From Actinomadura syzygii (GTDB lineage Bacteria > Actinomycetota > Actinomycetes > Streptosporangiales > Streptosporangiaceae), in contig NZ_VSFF01000007.1 of NCBI RefSeq assembly GCF_008085905.1, forward strand, positions 310,001-374,000: a stretch of 64,000 bases of DNA, given 5' to 3'. The notes under the pieces are model-generated. The model was not told the DNA's origin. It saw only the letters and a program-made list of their open reading frames with translations, and ran no database searches. Positions 1 through 9,445 of the stretch are shown here, piece after piece (position 1 is the first letter of the stretch; each line of letters starts with the position of its first letter). A program made the position numbers and the translations under genes.

Positions 1-1
1 C

Positions 2-1522
2 CAGCAGAGCGCCAAGGGCGGGACGCGCGGCGCCGCCGCCGACCGCGACCTCGACGCCGTCGTCGCCCTGTTCGACCACGCCGCCCGGTTCGTCGACCGG
101 CTGCCGCAGGCGGGCGCCGACCTGTTCGTAGACACCATCGCGGCCCAGGAGATCGCCGGGGACACCCTCGCCGAGCAGGCCCCGCAGGGCGAGGCCGTCC
201 GCATCCTCACCGCGCACCGCGCCAAGGGCCTGGAATGGGACGTGGTCATCGTCGCCGGAGTCCAGGAGGGCGTCTGGCCCGACCTGCGGTTGCGCGGCTC
301 GCTCCTCGGCGTCGAGGAACTTGTCGAGCACGCCGCCGGGGCCGAGCCGGACGGCGACGTCGCGGCGGGCGCGTCCATGGCCGCCAAGATGCTGGACGAG
401 GAACGCCGCCTCTTCTACGTCGCCGTCACCCGCGCCCGGAAACGGCTCGTCGTCACCGCCGTCGGCGGCGACGACACCGAGGAGCGGCCGTCCCGGTTCC
501 TGAACGAACTGCTCCCCGGCGCGATCGAGCAGTCCCAGTTGGACGAGAAGACGCGGTGGCTGTCGCTGTCCGCGCTGGTCGCCGACCTGCGCTCGGTCGT
601 CTCCGACCCGGCACGGCCGGAGCCGCTGCGCCGCGCCGCCGCCGGGCACCTGGCACGGCTCGCGCGCGCGGGCGTGCGCGGCGCGAAACCGGAGAACTGG
701 TACGCCATCACCGCGCTCTCCGACGTGGGTCCCGCGTTCGCCGAGGACGAGCAGATCACGATCTCCCCGTCCCAGGTCGAGGCGTTCACCACGTGCGGGC
801 TCCGCTGGCTGCTCGCCTCGGCGGTCGGCGCGCAGGACGGCGGCCCCAACGAGTACAGCACGATGGGCAAGGTCGTCCACGCCGTCGCCGAGATGGCGGG
901 CGCGGACGACGGGATCGACGAGGTCCACGTCGCCGAACGGCTCAACGAGATCTGGAACGACCTCGAATTCCGCAGCGCCTGGTACTCCGAGAAGCAACGT
1001 GAGCAGGCCACCCGGATGGTCGACAAATTCCTCACCTGGCACCGGGACAACCCCAACGAGGTCGTCGCGCTCGAAGAATCGTTCAAGGTCGACCTGGGTC
1101 GCGTCGTCATCAAGGGCCGCATCGACCGTGCCGAGCGCGACGAGCAGGGGCGCGCGGTCATCATCGACATCAAGACGTCGTCGGCGGTCGTCCCCAAGGA
1201 CGACCTGACCCGCCACCCGCAACTCGGCGTCTACCAGTACGCGGTCATGCTCGGCGCGTTCGAGCGGCACGGGCTGATCGAGCCCGGCGGGGCGAAGCTC
1301 GTCCAGGTCGGCAAGGCCGCGTTCGCCGCGAAGGCGCGCGAGCAGGAACAGCCCGCCCCGTCGGAGGACTCCGACCCGGAATGGCCCAAGAAGCTGGTCG
1401 AGATCGTCGCGAACGGCATGGCGAGCGATGTGTTCCAGGCGCGGGCGAACGACAAGTGTCGCACCTGTCCCGTACGCTCCTGCTGCCCCGTCCATGACGA
1501 GGGCGGGCAGGTTGGCGAGTAG
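2..1522 (+). CDS. adnA: AdnA, helicase-nuclease subunit (5' part missing)
   Basis: Only the last 506 codons are present; the reading frame runs open to the left edge. The visible part holds the end of a UvrD-type (SF1A) motor, with the helicase motif TAHRAKGLEWD and the late motif RRLFYVAVTRARKRL. It is followed by a RecB-family nuclease domain with QVEAFTTCGLRWLL, GRIDRAERDEQGRAVIIDIKT (catalytic Asp and Lys) and a C-terminal Cys cluster KCRTCPVRSCCP. Together with the earlier Cys these fit the iron-sulfur cluster of AddB/AdnA nucleases. In mycobacteria AdnA pairs with AdnB to resect double-strand DNA breaks. adnB starts 27 bases downstream, so the two form an operon in the usual order. Confidence 0.93.
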   Translation, partial: QQSAKGGTRGAAADRDLDAVVALFDHAARFVDRLPQAGADLFVDTIAAQEIAGDTLAEQAPQGEAVRILTAHRAKGLEWDVVIVAGVQEGVWPDLRLRGSLLGVEELVEHAAGAEPDGDVAAGASMAAKMLDEERRLFYVAVTRARKRLVVTAVGGDDTEERPSRFLNELLPGAIEQSQLDEKTRWLSLSALVADLRSVVSDPARPEPLRRAAAGHLARLARAGVRGAKPENWYAITALSDVGPAFAEDEQITISPSQVEAFTTCGLRWLLASAVGAQDGGPNEYSTMGKVVHAVAEMAGADDGIDEVHVAERLNEIWNDLEFRSAWYSEKQREQATRMVDKFLTWHRDNPNEVVALEESFKVDLGRVVIKGRIDRAERDEQGRAVIIDIKTSSAVVPKDDLTRHPQLGVYQYAVMLGAFERHGLIEPGGAKLVQVGKAAFAAKAREQEQPAPSEDSDPEWPKKLVEIVANGMASDVFQARANDKCRTCPVRSCCPVHDEGGQVGE

Positions 1523-1549
1523 GTCGGCGAGTGGCTCGGGGGGAGCGAG

Positions 1550-4500
1550 GTGATCACGCCGGAGGAGCTCGCCCGGCTGCTGGAGATCCCGGAGCCGACG
1601 GACGAGCAGGCGCGGGTGATCGAGGCGCCGATGGCCCCGATGGCGGTCATCGCCGGGGCCGGGTCGGGCAAGAGCGAGACGATGGCCGCGCGGGTGGTGT
1701 GGCTGGTCGCGAACGGGTTCGTCCGGCCCGAGCGCGTCCTCGGGCTGACCTTCACCCGCAAGGCGGCCGCCGAACTCGGCGTCCGCGTGCGCAAACGGCT
1801 CGACCGGCTCCGCGAGGTGCTGCCCGGCGACGAGCTGGAACGCCTCGGCGGCGAGGCGCTCTTCGACGGCGAGCCGATGGTGTCGACCTACCATTCCTAC
1901 GCCGCGCGGCTCTTCGGCGACCACGCGCTGCGCGAAGCGCTCGAACCGACGATGCGGCTCATCTCACCGGCCGTCGCCTGGCAGATCTGCTCGCGCGTCG
2001 TCGACTCCTACAACGGCCCGATGGACCAGATCGAATGGCAGCCCGACACGGTCACCAAGGCCGTCATGGAATTGTCGGGAGACCTCTCCGAACATCTGCG
2101 GACCGCCGACGACGTCCGCAAGGTCGGCTCCTGGCTGGACGAGCGGTTCGCCGTGCTCAAGAAACCGCTGAAACCGCAGCGCGACATCCTCGCGAAACAG
2201 GCCGTCCGCGAGCAGCTCATGCCTCTCATCGAGGCGTACGGGCGGGCCAAGGCCGACCGCGAGGTCATCGACCACGGCGACCAGATGGCCCTCGCGGCAC
2301 GGATCGCCTACAAGCACCCTGAAGTTGGGATGATCGAGCGCTCGCGGTTCTCGGTCGTCCTGCTGGACGAATACCAGGACACGTCGCAAGCACAGCTCGT
2401 CCTGCTCAAATCGCTTTTCGCGGGCGGTCACGCGGTGACGGCCGTGGGCGACCCGTGCCAGTCCATTTACGGGTGGCGCGGCGCGAGCGCCGGGAACCTG
2501 CTGCGGTTCGCCTACGACTTTCCTTCGCAGCCGGGAGTGGGGGGCGGGCGTCCGGTGCCCGCGCCGGTGGTCCAGCTCAGCCGGTCGTTCCGGAACGGCG
2601 AGCACATCCTGGAGGCGGCGGCCAAAATCCAGGAGGAACTGCGCGCCGAGACCCAGGCCGTTCCCCGGCTCGTCCCGGGCGCGGGCCGGGAAAAGCGCGG
2701 ACGGGTCGAATGCGCGTTGTTCGACACCGTCGAGGACGAGGCCGAACGGATCGCCGCGCGCATCGCCGGGCTCATGGCCGACGGCTCAGGACTCGCGCCC
2801 GACGGCGGATGGTCGGAATCGGAGCTCGCGTATTCCGATATCGCCGTGCTCGCTCGGAAACGGTCGCAGTTCCCGCTCATCCGGCGGGCACTGGAAGGGC
2901 GCGGCATTCCGGTGGAGGTCGTCGGGCTCGGCGGGCTGCTCACCGTCCCCGAAGTGCAGGACGTCGTCGCGACCCTGCGCGTCATGCACGACCCGTCCGC
3001 GGGGGCGTCGCTCGCCCGGCTCCTCACCGGGCCGCGCTGGCGCCTCGGGCCGCGCGACCTCGTCGCCCTCGGACGCCGCGCCCGCGTCCTCGCCCAGGAC
3101 GCGGCCCGCGACGTCACCCCACCGGAAACCGCCGAGCCGCCGGAGACGGCCCCCGACGTCGTTGAGGACGGGGTTGAAGACGGGGTTGAAGAGGCGCCCG
3201 ACGATCCGCTCCGGCAGCTCGTCAGCGAGCTGAACCAGGAGACCGGCAGCCTCGTCGACGCGCTCGACGACCTCGGGCCGCCGGACGCCTACTCGCCCGA
3301 GGGCCACGGCCGCCTCCGGCGGCTCCGCGACGAGCTGCGCGGCCTGCGCGCCCAGGTCGGTTTGCCGCTTCCCGACCTGGTCAACGAGGTCGAACGGGCC
3401 CTCGGGCTCGACATCGAGGTCGCCGCGCGGTCCGGGCTCGACCCCGTCACCGCCCGCGCCGACCTCGACGCCTTCATCGACGCCGCCGCCACCTTCGCGG
3501 GGGACGCCGAAGACCCCACGCTCGGCGCGTTCCTCGCCTACCTCAAGGCCGCCGAGTCGGAGGAATTCGGCCTGGAAGCGGGGCGCGTCGGCGAGACCAA
3601 CAGCGTCAAACTCCTCACCGTGCACGCGTCCAAAGGGCTGGAATGGCCGGTCGTCGTCGTTCCCGGCCTGTCCTCCGTGCCGCAGAAGAACGGCGCGCCC
3701 GCCAAGGGCTCGATATTCCCGTCGCCGCCGCAGAACGCCACCCGCTGGACGGCGAACCCGCGCGTCCTGCCGTTCATGCTGCGCGGCGACCGCGCCGACC
3801 TGCCGTCCCTGACCGGTCTGGAGAAGGACGACCTCGCCGCGTTCGACCAGGCGTGCTCCGAACGCGATCTGCGAGAGGAAAGGCGGCTCGCCTATGTCGC
3901 GGTCACGCGCGCTTCGAGCCTCCTCATCGCGACCGGATACTGGTGGGGAGCCTCGGGACGTCCGCTCGGCCCCTCGCCATTCCTGGAAGAGGTGCGGTTC
4001 GTCTGCATGACGGGCGAAGGCGTCGTCGGGATATGGGCCGACGCGCCCGAAGAAGGCGACGCCAACCCGCTGCTGGACGACCCCGACGAAGCGCAGTGGC
4101 CCATCGCGCCGGGCGAACGCGGATGGTCCGACATCGCGGCGCGGGAACGGTATGAGGCCGTGGTCGAGGCGGCCCGCATGGTCGAGGACGAAATGGCTGG
4201 CCGGACACGCCACTGGGCCGGAATCGACGGGCTTTCCGTCACCGACCGCGCCCGGATGACGGCCTGGGCCCGGGACGTCGAACTCCTCCTCGCCGAACGC
4301 GACCGCGGACGCGGCGGGGACGGCATGCAGGTCCAGTTGCCCGCCCATCTTTCGGTGTCGTCGCTGGTGTCGCTCGCACGCGATCCGGCGGGGCTGGCGC
4401 GGCAGATCCGTCGTCCGATGCCGCGCCCGCCCGCGCCATACGCGCGGCGTGGCACGGCGTTTCACGCATGGCTGGAAAGCAGATGGGGCCAACAGCGGCT

Positions 4501-4930
4501 TCTCGATCCCGACGAACTGCCCGGCGCCGCCGACGAAGGCGCCGCCGAGGACGCGCAACTCGCCCATCTCCAGGCCCGGTTCGAGGAATCGGAATGGGCG
4601 TCGCGGGAGCCGCTCGACATCGAGGTGCCGTTCGAGACGGTCATCGGCGACCGGCTGATACGCGGACGCATGGACGCCGTCTTCCGGACCGGCGACGGGT
4701 ACGAAATCGTCGACTGGAAGACCGGGGCGCCGCCCGCCGGGGACGAGGCCCGCTTCGCCGCCGTCCAGTTGGCCGCCTACCGGCTCGCCTGGGCCGAACT
4801 GAACGGTGTCGAGGTGGGGCGGGTCAGCGCCGCGTTCCATTACGTCGGGGCCAACGTGACCGTCCGCCCAGCGGACCTCCTGGACGCCGACGGCCTCGCC
4901 GCGCTGCTGGACAGCGTGCCCGCCGCCTGA
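1550..4930 (+). CDS. adnB: AdnB, ATP-dependent helicase-nuclease subunit
   Basis: A GTG start follows the purine-rich GGGGGGAGCGAGG. The 1126-residue product is close to the usual AdnB length. It has Walker A AGAGSGKS (about residues 35-42), Walker B/motif II DEYQDTSQAQ (about 270), motif LLTVHASKGLEWP and RRLAYVAVTRAS, so the motor looks intact. An Asp/Glu-rich insert lies near residues 525-550. The C-terminal PD-(D/E)XK nuclease keeps RRGTAFHAWLE, RGRMDAVF and EIVDWKTG, and lacks the Cys cluster seen in the upstream subunit. AdnAB unwinds and degrades DNA from broken ends in the cytoplasm as an actinobacterial counterpart of RecBCD/AddAB. The family assignment is certain; that it is the partner of the upstream gene is inferred from adjacency. 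Confidence 0.95.
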   Translation: MITPEELARLLEIPEPTDEQARVIEAPMAPMAVIAGAGSGKSETMAARVVWLVANGFVRPERVLGLTFTRKAAAELGVRVRKRLDRLREVLPGDELERLGGEALFDGEPMVSTYHSYAARLFGDHALREALEPTMRLISPAVAWQICSRVVDSYNGPMDQIEWQPDTVTKAVMELSGDLSEHLRTADDVRKVGSWLDERFAVLKKPLKPQRDILAKQAVREQLMPLIEAYGRAKADREVIDHGDQMALAARIAYKHPEVGMIERSRFSVVLLDEYQDTSQAQLVLLKSLFAGGHAVTAVGDPCQSIYGWRGASAGNLLRFAYDFPSQPGVGGGRPVPAPVVQLSRSFRNGEHILEAAAKIQEELRAETQAVPRLVPGAGREKRGRVECALFDTVEDEAERIAARIAGLMADGSGLAPDGGWSESELAYSDIAVLARKRSQFPLIRRALEGRGIPVEVVGLGGLLTVPEVQDVVATLRVMHDPSAGASLARLLTGPRWRLGPRDLVALGRRARVLAQDAARDVTPPETAEPPETAPDVVEDGVEDGVEEAPDDPLRQLVSELNQETGSLVDALDDLGPPDAYSPEGHGRLRRLRDELRGLRAQVGLPLPDLVNEVERALGLDIEVAARSGLDPVTARADLDAFIDAAATFAGDAEDPTLGAFLAYLKAAESEEFGLEAGRVGETNSVKLLTVHASKGLEWPVVVVPGLSSVPQKNGAPAKGSIFPSPPQNATRWTANPRVLPFMLRGDRADLPSLTGLEKDDLAAFDQACSERDLREERRLAYVAVTRASSLLIATGYWWGASGRPLGPSPFLEEVRFVCMTGEGVVGIWADAPEEGDANPLLDDPDEAQWPIAPGERGWSDIAARERYEAVVEAARMVEDEMAGRTRHWAGIDGLSVTDRARMTAWARDVELLLAERDRGRGGDGMQVQLPAHLSVSSLVSLARDPAGLARQIRRPMPRPPAPYARRGTAFHAWLESRWGQQRLLDPDELPGAADEGAAEDAQLAHLQARFEESEWASREPLDIEVPFETVIGDRLIRGRMDAVFRTGDGYEIVDWKTGAPPAGDEARFAAVQLAAYRLAWAELNGVEVGRVSAAFHYVGANVTVRPADLLDADGLAALLDSVPAA

Positions 4931-5022
4931 TTCCTGAGGGTTTCCGGTGATGAGTCTCACTCACCCCTGTTCACCGTGCGTGGTTTCGGGGATGATCCGG
5001 GCAACCGTTCGAGGGAGGCGAC

Positions 5023-5802
5023 GTGGCGGTCACGCATGACGAGAAGGTCGTACAGGAGTTCTCCAAGCAGGCGCCCGGTTTCACCGATCCCCGGCTGAAC
5101 GTCGCGCTCACCCGCCACCTGGACCGGCTCGTCCGGTTCATGGAACCCGAACTCGACCTGGAGGACGTCGTCCTGGAGGTCGCCGCGGGGACCGGACTCG
5201 TGTCCCGCGCGATCGCGCGGCGCGTCCGGCACGTGACGGCCTTCGACCTCACCCCGGCGATGCTCGCCGAAGGCAAGCGTGACGCCGACCAGGCGGGGCT
5301 AACCAATGTGACGTTCACGCACGGGGACGCTACTGCGCTGCCCTACGTCGACCGGTCGTTCACGCTCGTCGTCACCCGCTTCTCCCTGCATCAGGTCGCC
5401 GACCCGGAGAGCGTCGTCCGGGAGATGGTTCGCGTCAGTCGGCCCGGTGCCGCCCTGATCATCGCTGACCTGGTCCGGCCGGACGGGGTCACGGGCGATC
5501 CCGATCGGATTGAGCGGCTCCGCGACCCCTCGCACGGCGCCCTGCTCACCGAGGCGCGGATCGCGGAGCTGGTCACGGAGGCTGGGGCGCAGGTCAAACG
5601 GGTCGAACGGATCGAATACGTGCGGCCGCTCGATCCCTGGCTCGAACTCTCCCAGACGCCCTCGGACGTCGCGGACGGAATCAGGCGGGAGCTGCGGGAC
5701 GAGCTGGCGGGCGGCCCCGCGACGGGCATGCGTCCCAGCGAGGTGGACGGCGTCCTGCATTTCACGCACTCCTACGTCTTCCAGCAGGCCATCGCCGATT
5801 AG
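5023..5802 (+). CDS. Class I SAM-dependent methyltransferase
   Basis: GTG start behind GAGGGAGG. The 259-residue product has the Rossmann motif I VVLEVAAGTGLVSRAI near residue 45, the acidic motif AFDLTPAML, then DATALPYVDRSF and the post-motif RFSLHQVADPESVVREMVRVSRPGAALIIADLV. This is the pattern of UbiE/COQ5-like and small-molecule methyltransferases (Methyltransf_11). The substrate cannot be read from the sequence. It lies 92 bases after adnB on the same strand, so co-transcription is possible but not shown. Confidence 0.85.
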   Translation: MAVTHDEKVVQEFSKQAPGFTDPRLNVALTRHLDRLVRFMEPELDLEDVVLEVAAGTGLVSRAIARRVRHVTAFDLTPAMLAEGKRDADQAGLTNVTFTHGDATALPYVDRSFTLVVTRFSLHQVADPESVVREMVRVSRPGAALIIADLVRPDGVTGDPDRIERLRDPSHGALLTEARIAELVTEAGAQVKRVERIEYVRPLDPWLELSQTPSDVADGIRRELRDELAGGPATGMRPSEVDGVLHFTHSYVFQQAIAD

Positions 5803-5864
5803 TCGGCGGTCGGTTGGTCGGCCGGTTCTCTGGTCGGGGTGCGTGCTGCTTTCCGGTAACGAGT

Positions 5865-5923
5865 TCGACCAAATGTTCGACGGGTGTCGCTCGTTTGTTC
5901 TAGGGTGTCGAACATGGGTTCTA
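5865..5923 (+). promoter_or_regulatory. Two LexA-type SOS boxes
   Basis: TCGACCAAATGTTCGA (5865-5880) and TCGAACATGGGTTCTA (5908-5923) each differ by one base from the actinobacterial LexA dyad TCGAAC-N4-GTTCGA. The second overlaps the ATG at 5914. Two near-perfect boxes within 60 bases just before a gene suggest DNA-damage control. Direct LexA binding is inference. Confidence 0.55.
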
Positions 5924-6219
5924 GCAATGTGCGTTCCCTCGACCGCGAGCCGGCCGCGCTGGCGATGCGCATCGGCGTCGTCGCCGCCGAGGCCGCCCTC
6001 GCCACGTTCGCGCGCAACCTCGACGTGGACGACCTTGAGGACGGCGTCGACTTCCAGGGCGTCATCGGCCCCGCCGAATGGCCGGTGTTCTCCCTGGTCA
6101 TCGACACGCTCGCCGAGGCCGGGCCCGGCGACCGCCGGTCGCTGGACGAGCGCCGCGCCGACGCCCTCAACGACCTCGCCCGCATCTGCATGGCCGCCAA
6201 GAACCGCGGCGCCGCCTGA
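5914..6219 (+). CDS. Short protein resembling a DUF222 (13E12-type) fragment
   Basis: The ATG at 5914 gives 101 residues; an in-frame GTG at 5884 would add ten. The segment VIGPAEWPVFSLVIDTL followed by DERRADALNDLARICM resembles the middle of DUF222/HNH proteins, where a similar RRADAL-DL-R block precedes the HNH domain. No HNH domain follows: the frame stops at 6219 and the next gene is on the other strand. It may be the decayed or minimal remains of a 13E12-type gene, or an unrelated small protein. The LexA-like boxes directly upstream support the 13E12 reading, because 13E12 genes in M. tuberculosis are known to be DNA-damage inducible. Confidence 0.5.
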   Translation: MGSSNVRSLDREPAALAMRIGVVAAEAALATFARNLDVDDLEDGVDFQGVIGPAEWPVFSLVIDTLAEAGPGDRRSLDERRADALNDLARICMAAKNRGAA

Positions 6220-6229
6220 TCGAGGTCGG

Positions 6230-7798
6230 TCAGGTTTTCAGGGCTCGGGATTTGACCTTGCCCGTGCTGGTGCGGGGGAGCTCGGTCACGAAGTGGACGT
6301 CCCTCGGGGTCTTGAATCTGGCCAGATGCTCTCTGACATGGGCTTTGACCTCGTCCGCGGTGAGGTTCGATTCCGGTTTCCGGACTATGTGGGCGGCCAG
6401 GCGGTGGCCGAAGTCCTTGTCCTCCACGCCGGTCACGGACACTTCCGCGATGTCGGGGTGAGCGTCCAGGAGCGTTTCGACTTCGCCCGGGAAGACGTTC
6501 TCTCCGCCTGAGACGATCATGTCGTCGGCGCGGCCGTCGATGAAAAGGCGTCCTTGGTCGTCGAAATGGCCCAGGTCGCCGGTGCTCGTCAGGTTCTCGT
6601 GGTGGTTTCCGCGCTTGTCGTCGTCGCCTGTGTATCCCGCGAAGCGCAGGCCGCCGCTGGTGTAGATCTCGCCGGTCTCGCCCGGTGGGAGTTCTCGGTT
6701 GTTCTCGTCCAGGATCTTGATGGTCAGGCGGAAGGACGGTCTTCCTACTGTGCCGGGGGCCTTTCGCAGGTCGTCGGGGGTGGCGATCGTGGCCCAGCCC
6801 GTCTCGGTCGCGCCGTAGACGTTGACGAGGACATCGCCGAAATGGTCCATGAAGGCGGTGGACAGATGAGGGTGCAGGGCCGCGCCGCCGCAGACCACCG
6901 TGCGGAGGGTTTCGGGGCGGGGTTTCTCCTCGTCCAGGATGCGTTGGAGCATCACGGGGACGGCCACCAGTGTTTCCGCTCGGTGCTTTTCGATGGCCTC
7001 CAGGGTTTCGCGTGCGTCGAAACGCTTGTTGAGGATCAGGGGCATTCCCATGCCCAGCGCGACTGTGGTGTAAGCGAAACCGAGGATGTGGAACAGCGGG
7101 GGAGCGACCACGATCGGCGCGCCTGAGTGGACGGGAACTCGGTTCAGGTGGCTTAGCGCGGCCGGAAGGACGGATCTTATGGAGAGGTCGTGGCTTGCGC
7201 CTTTCGGGGTCCCGGTCGTGCCGGAGGTCATCACAATTATCTTGCTGGGTCGGGTGGGGTGGACTGGTCGGGGTGGTGGTGTCTCGGTCGTTTGTGGTTG
7301 GAGTGTTTGGTTCTTGTAGCCGGATTTTTGGATGGTATGGGTGAACTCGTCGTCGTGGAGTAGGAGGCCGATTTTCTCGCGTTCGGCTACTTGTCCTAGC
7401 TGGGTGGGAGCGAAGTCCGTGTTGAGGAGGACGACGTCATTGCCGAGGCGGGACGCGGCCAGGACTGCCTCCACGAAGCCTCGGTGGTTGCGGCAGAGGA
7501 TTCCGATTTCCTGGGTGGTGAGGGGTTGGATTTTGGTGGCGAGTGATGCTGCTCGATGTTCCAGTTCCGCGTAGGTGAGTGCGCCTTGTTCGTCGATCAG
7601 TGCTGTTCGGGTGGGGAAGCGTAGGGCCGACATGGCGCCTAGCGTGGCCGGGGTCGGGCCGTAGCGGGCGTAGGTGAGGAAGAGGCGGGCTGCCCTGTCT
7701 GGACGGACGGGGTGCATTACGCCTGCGTCGCGGATCGCTCGTGTTGCGTGTAGTCCGAGGGCGGTCAGGTCGCGGATCTGGTCCAGGGGGCGCAACAC
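6230..7798 (-). CDS. Acyl-CoA synthetase (AMP-dependent ligase, FadD-like)
   Basis: GTG start behind GGAGGAGAG; 522 residues. ANL-superfamily motifs are complete: ATP loop IVMTSGTTGTPKGASH (about residue 190), A5 motif VYGATETGWA, A7/A8 STGDLGHFDDQGRLFIDGRADDM, GGENVFPGEVE, and the C-terminal lysine motif PRTSTGKVKSR. It should activate a carboxylic acid, probably a fatty acid, to the acyl-adenylate and then the CoA thioester. The chain-length substrate is unknown. Its codons use A and T at third positions more often than the neighbours do, and the lower GC continues into the next gene, so lateral origin of this patch is possible. Confidence 0.88.
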   Translation of the reverse strand: MLRPLDQIRDLTALGLHATRAIRDAGVMHPVRPDRAARLFLTYARYGPTPATLGAMSALRFPTRTALIDEQGALTYAELEHRAASLATKIQPLTTQEIGILCRNHRGFVEAVLAASRLGNDVVLLNTDFAPTQLGQVAEREKIGLLLHDDEFTHTIQKSGYKNQTLQPQTTETPPPRPVHPTRPSKIIVMTSGTTGTPKGASHDLSIRSVLPAALSHLNRVPVHSGAPIVVAPPLFHILGFAYTTVALGMGMPLILNKRFDARETLEAIEKHRAETLVAVPVMLQRILDEEKPRPETLRTVVCGGAALHPHLSTAFMDHFGDVLVNVYGATETGWATIATPDDLRKAPGTVGRPSFRLTIKILDENNRELPPGETGEIYTSGGLRFAGYTGDDDKRGNHHENLTSTGDLGHFDDQGRLFIDGRADDMIVSGGENVFPGEVETLLDAHPDIAEVSVTGVEDKDFGHRLAAHIVRKPESNLTADEVKAHVREHLARFKTPRDVHFVTELPRTSTGKVKSRALKT

Positions 7799-8157
7799 TC
7801 TCTCTCCTCCGGGCTGTGGTGGTGTGTGTGGGCGTACCCCATGTTCTTCTGAATATTGCGGTCACTAGCGGTGGCTGAGGTCTGGTGCTTTTCTCTCCGA
7901 CGTGCGCATGGGTTTTTATCGGGTTTGGTGTGGTTGCTTTTGGTGCACGGCTGAGCTGCCTTCCGAAGGTTTGTGATTGGCTGCGGGTTGTCGCGGATTG
8001 CTGTCACGTTGGTTGCTGTTGTGGGCTTGGGTTAAGTGTTCTTGTGTCGGGTGGGCGCGGGGTTCTCCTTCGGTGAGAGTGTTGTGTCCTGTCTGAATTG
8101 CCCGCTTTATTGCCCTCCTCTTCTCCTATAATTGTGAGTGGAATTTGGGAGGTGCGG
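7799..8157. other. Intergenic stretch, lower GC, T/G-skewed
   Basis: About 360 bases between divergent genes. The plus strand is unusually rich in G and T and visibly lower in GC than the rest of the window. Apart from the -10 element near 8127 and the ligase ribosome-binding site, I see no gene or repeat in it. Confidence 0.5.
8127..8132 (+). promoter_or_regulatory. -10 element of the DUF222/HNH gene
   Basis: A perfect TATAAT lies 25 bases before the GTG at 8158. No good -35 is seen at 16-18 bases upstream. It argues against any start codon upstream of about 8139. Confidence 0.5.
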
Positions 8158-9420
8158 GTGGCCGTTTGTGAGTTTGGTGAGCGGGGTCGGTTGAGTGGGC
8201 TGACCGATTCTGAGCTTCTTCAGGTTGCGGCCGCCGCTCGTCGACAGACCTCGTGGGCCCAGGCTCGTGAATTGGCCGCCATTGCGGAACTTGCTCGTCG
8301 TCGTGGTGAGGACGACCCTGCGGTTGGGTATCGGGGGTTGTCGGCGCATGAGGCGGTTGTCGAAGAGGTGGGCGCTGCCTTGACCGTCACCGGGAATGCC
8401 GCCGCTACTTTGGTTCATCTCGCTGAACGTCTCACCGGGCCGCTAACGGAAACCTTGGGGGCCCTGGAAGCCGGGCATATAGACCTGGCCACGGCTCGCG
8501 CCATCTCCGATGGTACGGAGAACCTGCCGGACGATGTCGTTGGCCGTGTACAGGTGGCGGCACTGGAGAAGGCGTCCGGGCAGACCAGCGGGCAGGTGCG
8601 TCGCCGTATCAAGCGGCTCGCCGAACGGCTTGCCCCGCAATGTGTCGAGGAGCGGCGGCGCGAGGCGATTCGGCAGCGGCGGCTCGAACTGTGGGAGAGC
8701 CCGGCCGGAACTGCTGATTTGGGCCTGTGTGACCTGCCGCCCGAGGACGCCCACGCCATCTACAACAAGATCTCTGCCGCCGCGCGTGGCGTTCGGGCTG
8801 ATGGCGACACCCGTTCGTTGCAGTGCATCCGTGCCGACCTGGCGACTCAGCTCCTCAACGGCCACCCTCTGCCCGACGCTATTCAGGCACTCCTCGCCCA
8901 AGCGCCCCCAACTGCTGTTGCCGCGATTCCCGATGCGGTAGGGGAGCAGGGTGAGGAGCACGATGAGGTCATCGGTGAATTGGCGGGGATGGCTGATCGG
9001 CAGCTTGGACAGGTGTGTGACCGTGTCCCGGCTCGCGCCCGGTCCGCGGCCGTCGCTCATGCGGTTGCGCGCATTGACCTTCGCCTAGGCGCGCGACGCG
9101 ACACGTTCTGCCGAGGCGGCGACGATACGCACGGCCACCCCGGATACCGGGCCCCGGCCGCGCTACGGCGCGAGATTCAGGTCCGCCATTCCACGTGCGT
9201 GTTCCCGACATGCAATCAGCCGTCGCACCGCTGCGACCTCGACCACACCACGCCGTGGCGGCCCGGAATCACCTGCCGCTGCAATCTCGCGCCGCTCTGC
9301 CGAAGTCACCACCGCCTCAAACAGACTCGCGGCTGGAAACTGCATCAGCCCTGGCCCGGCCTGCTCATCTGGGTCACTCCGGCCGGAGCCTGGTACATCG
9401 TCCGGCCCGACCGGCAGTGA
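8158..9420 (+). CDS. DUF222 / HNH endonuclease-domain protein (13E12 type)
   Basis: The start chosen is GTG 8158, because GGGAGG lies five bases upstream and a TATAAT sits at 8127; the frame is open further upstream to 8098. The 420-residue product has an N-terminal DUF222 region (about residues 20-290, with ELAAIAELARRR and QTSGQVRRRIKRLAERL). A C-terminal HNH domain follows: CVFPTCNQPSHRCDLDHTTP, then CRCNLAPLCRSHHRLKQ, with metal-binding Cys/His and the catalytic His in DLDH. Such genes are abundant in actinobacteria as REP13E12-like elements; their biological role is unsettled. Early codons are less GC-biased than core genes. Confidence 0.88.
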   Translation: MAVCEFGERGRLSGLTDSELLQVAAAARRQTSWAQARELAAIAELARRRGEDDPAVGYRGLSAHEAVVEEVGAALTVTGNAAATLVHLAERLTGPLTETLGALEAGHIDLATARAISDGTENLPDDVVGRVQVAALEKASGQTSGQVRRRIKRLAERLAPQCVEERRREAIRQRRLELWESPAGTADLGLCDLPPEDAHAIYNKISAAARGVRADGDTRSLQCIRADLATQLLNGHPLPDAIQALLAQAPPTAVAAIPDAVGEQGEEHDEVIGELAGMADRQLGQVCDRVPARARSAAVAHAVARIDLRLGARRDTFCRGGDDTHGHPGYRAPAALRREIQVRHSTCVFPTCNQPSHRCDLDHTTPWRPGITCRCNLAPLCRSHHRLKQTRGWKLHQPWPGLLIWVTPAGAWYIVRPDRQ

Positions 9421-9445
9421 GTCAGAGGCTGGATAGTGTCGGGGC

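Noticed and set aside
2786..4960. Long open frame on the minus strand opposite adnB; similar ones opposite uvrD2 (20822-22915) and fxsT (59286-62240)
   Set aside because: They mirror the codon structure of strong genes on the other strand, have no recognisable domains, and are expected by chance in very GC-rich DNA.
8098..8157. Upstream extension of the DUF222/HNH gene to a TTG at 8098
   Set aside because: A TATAAT at 8127 and GGGAGG before GTG 8158 place the start downstream.
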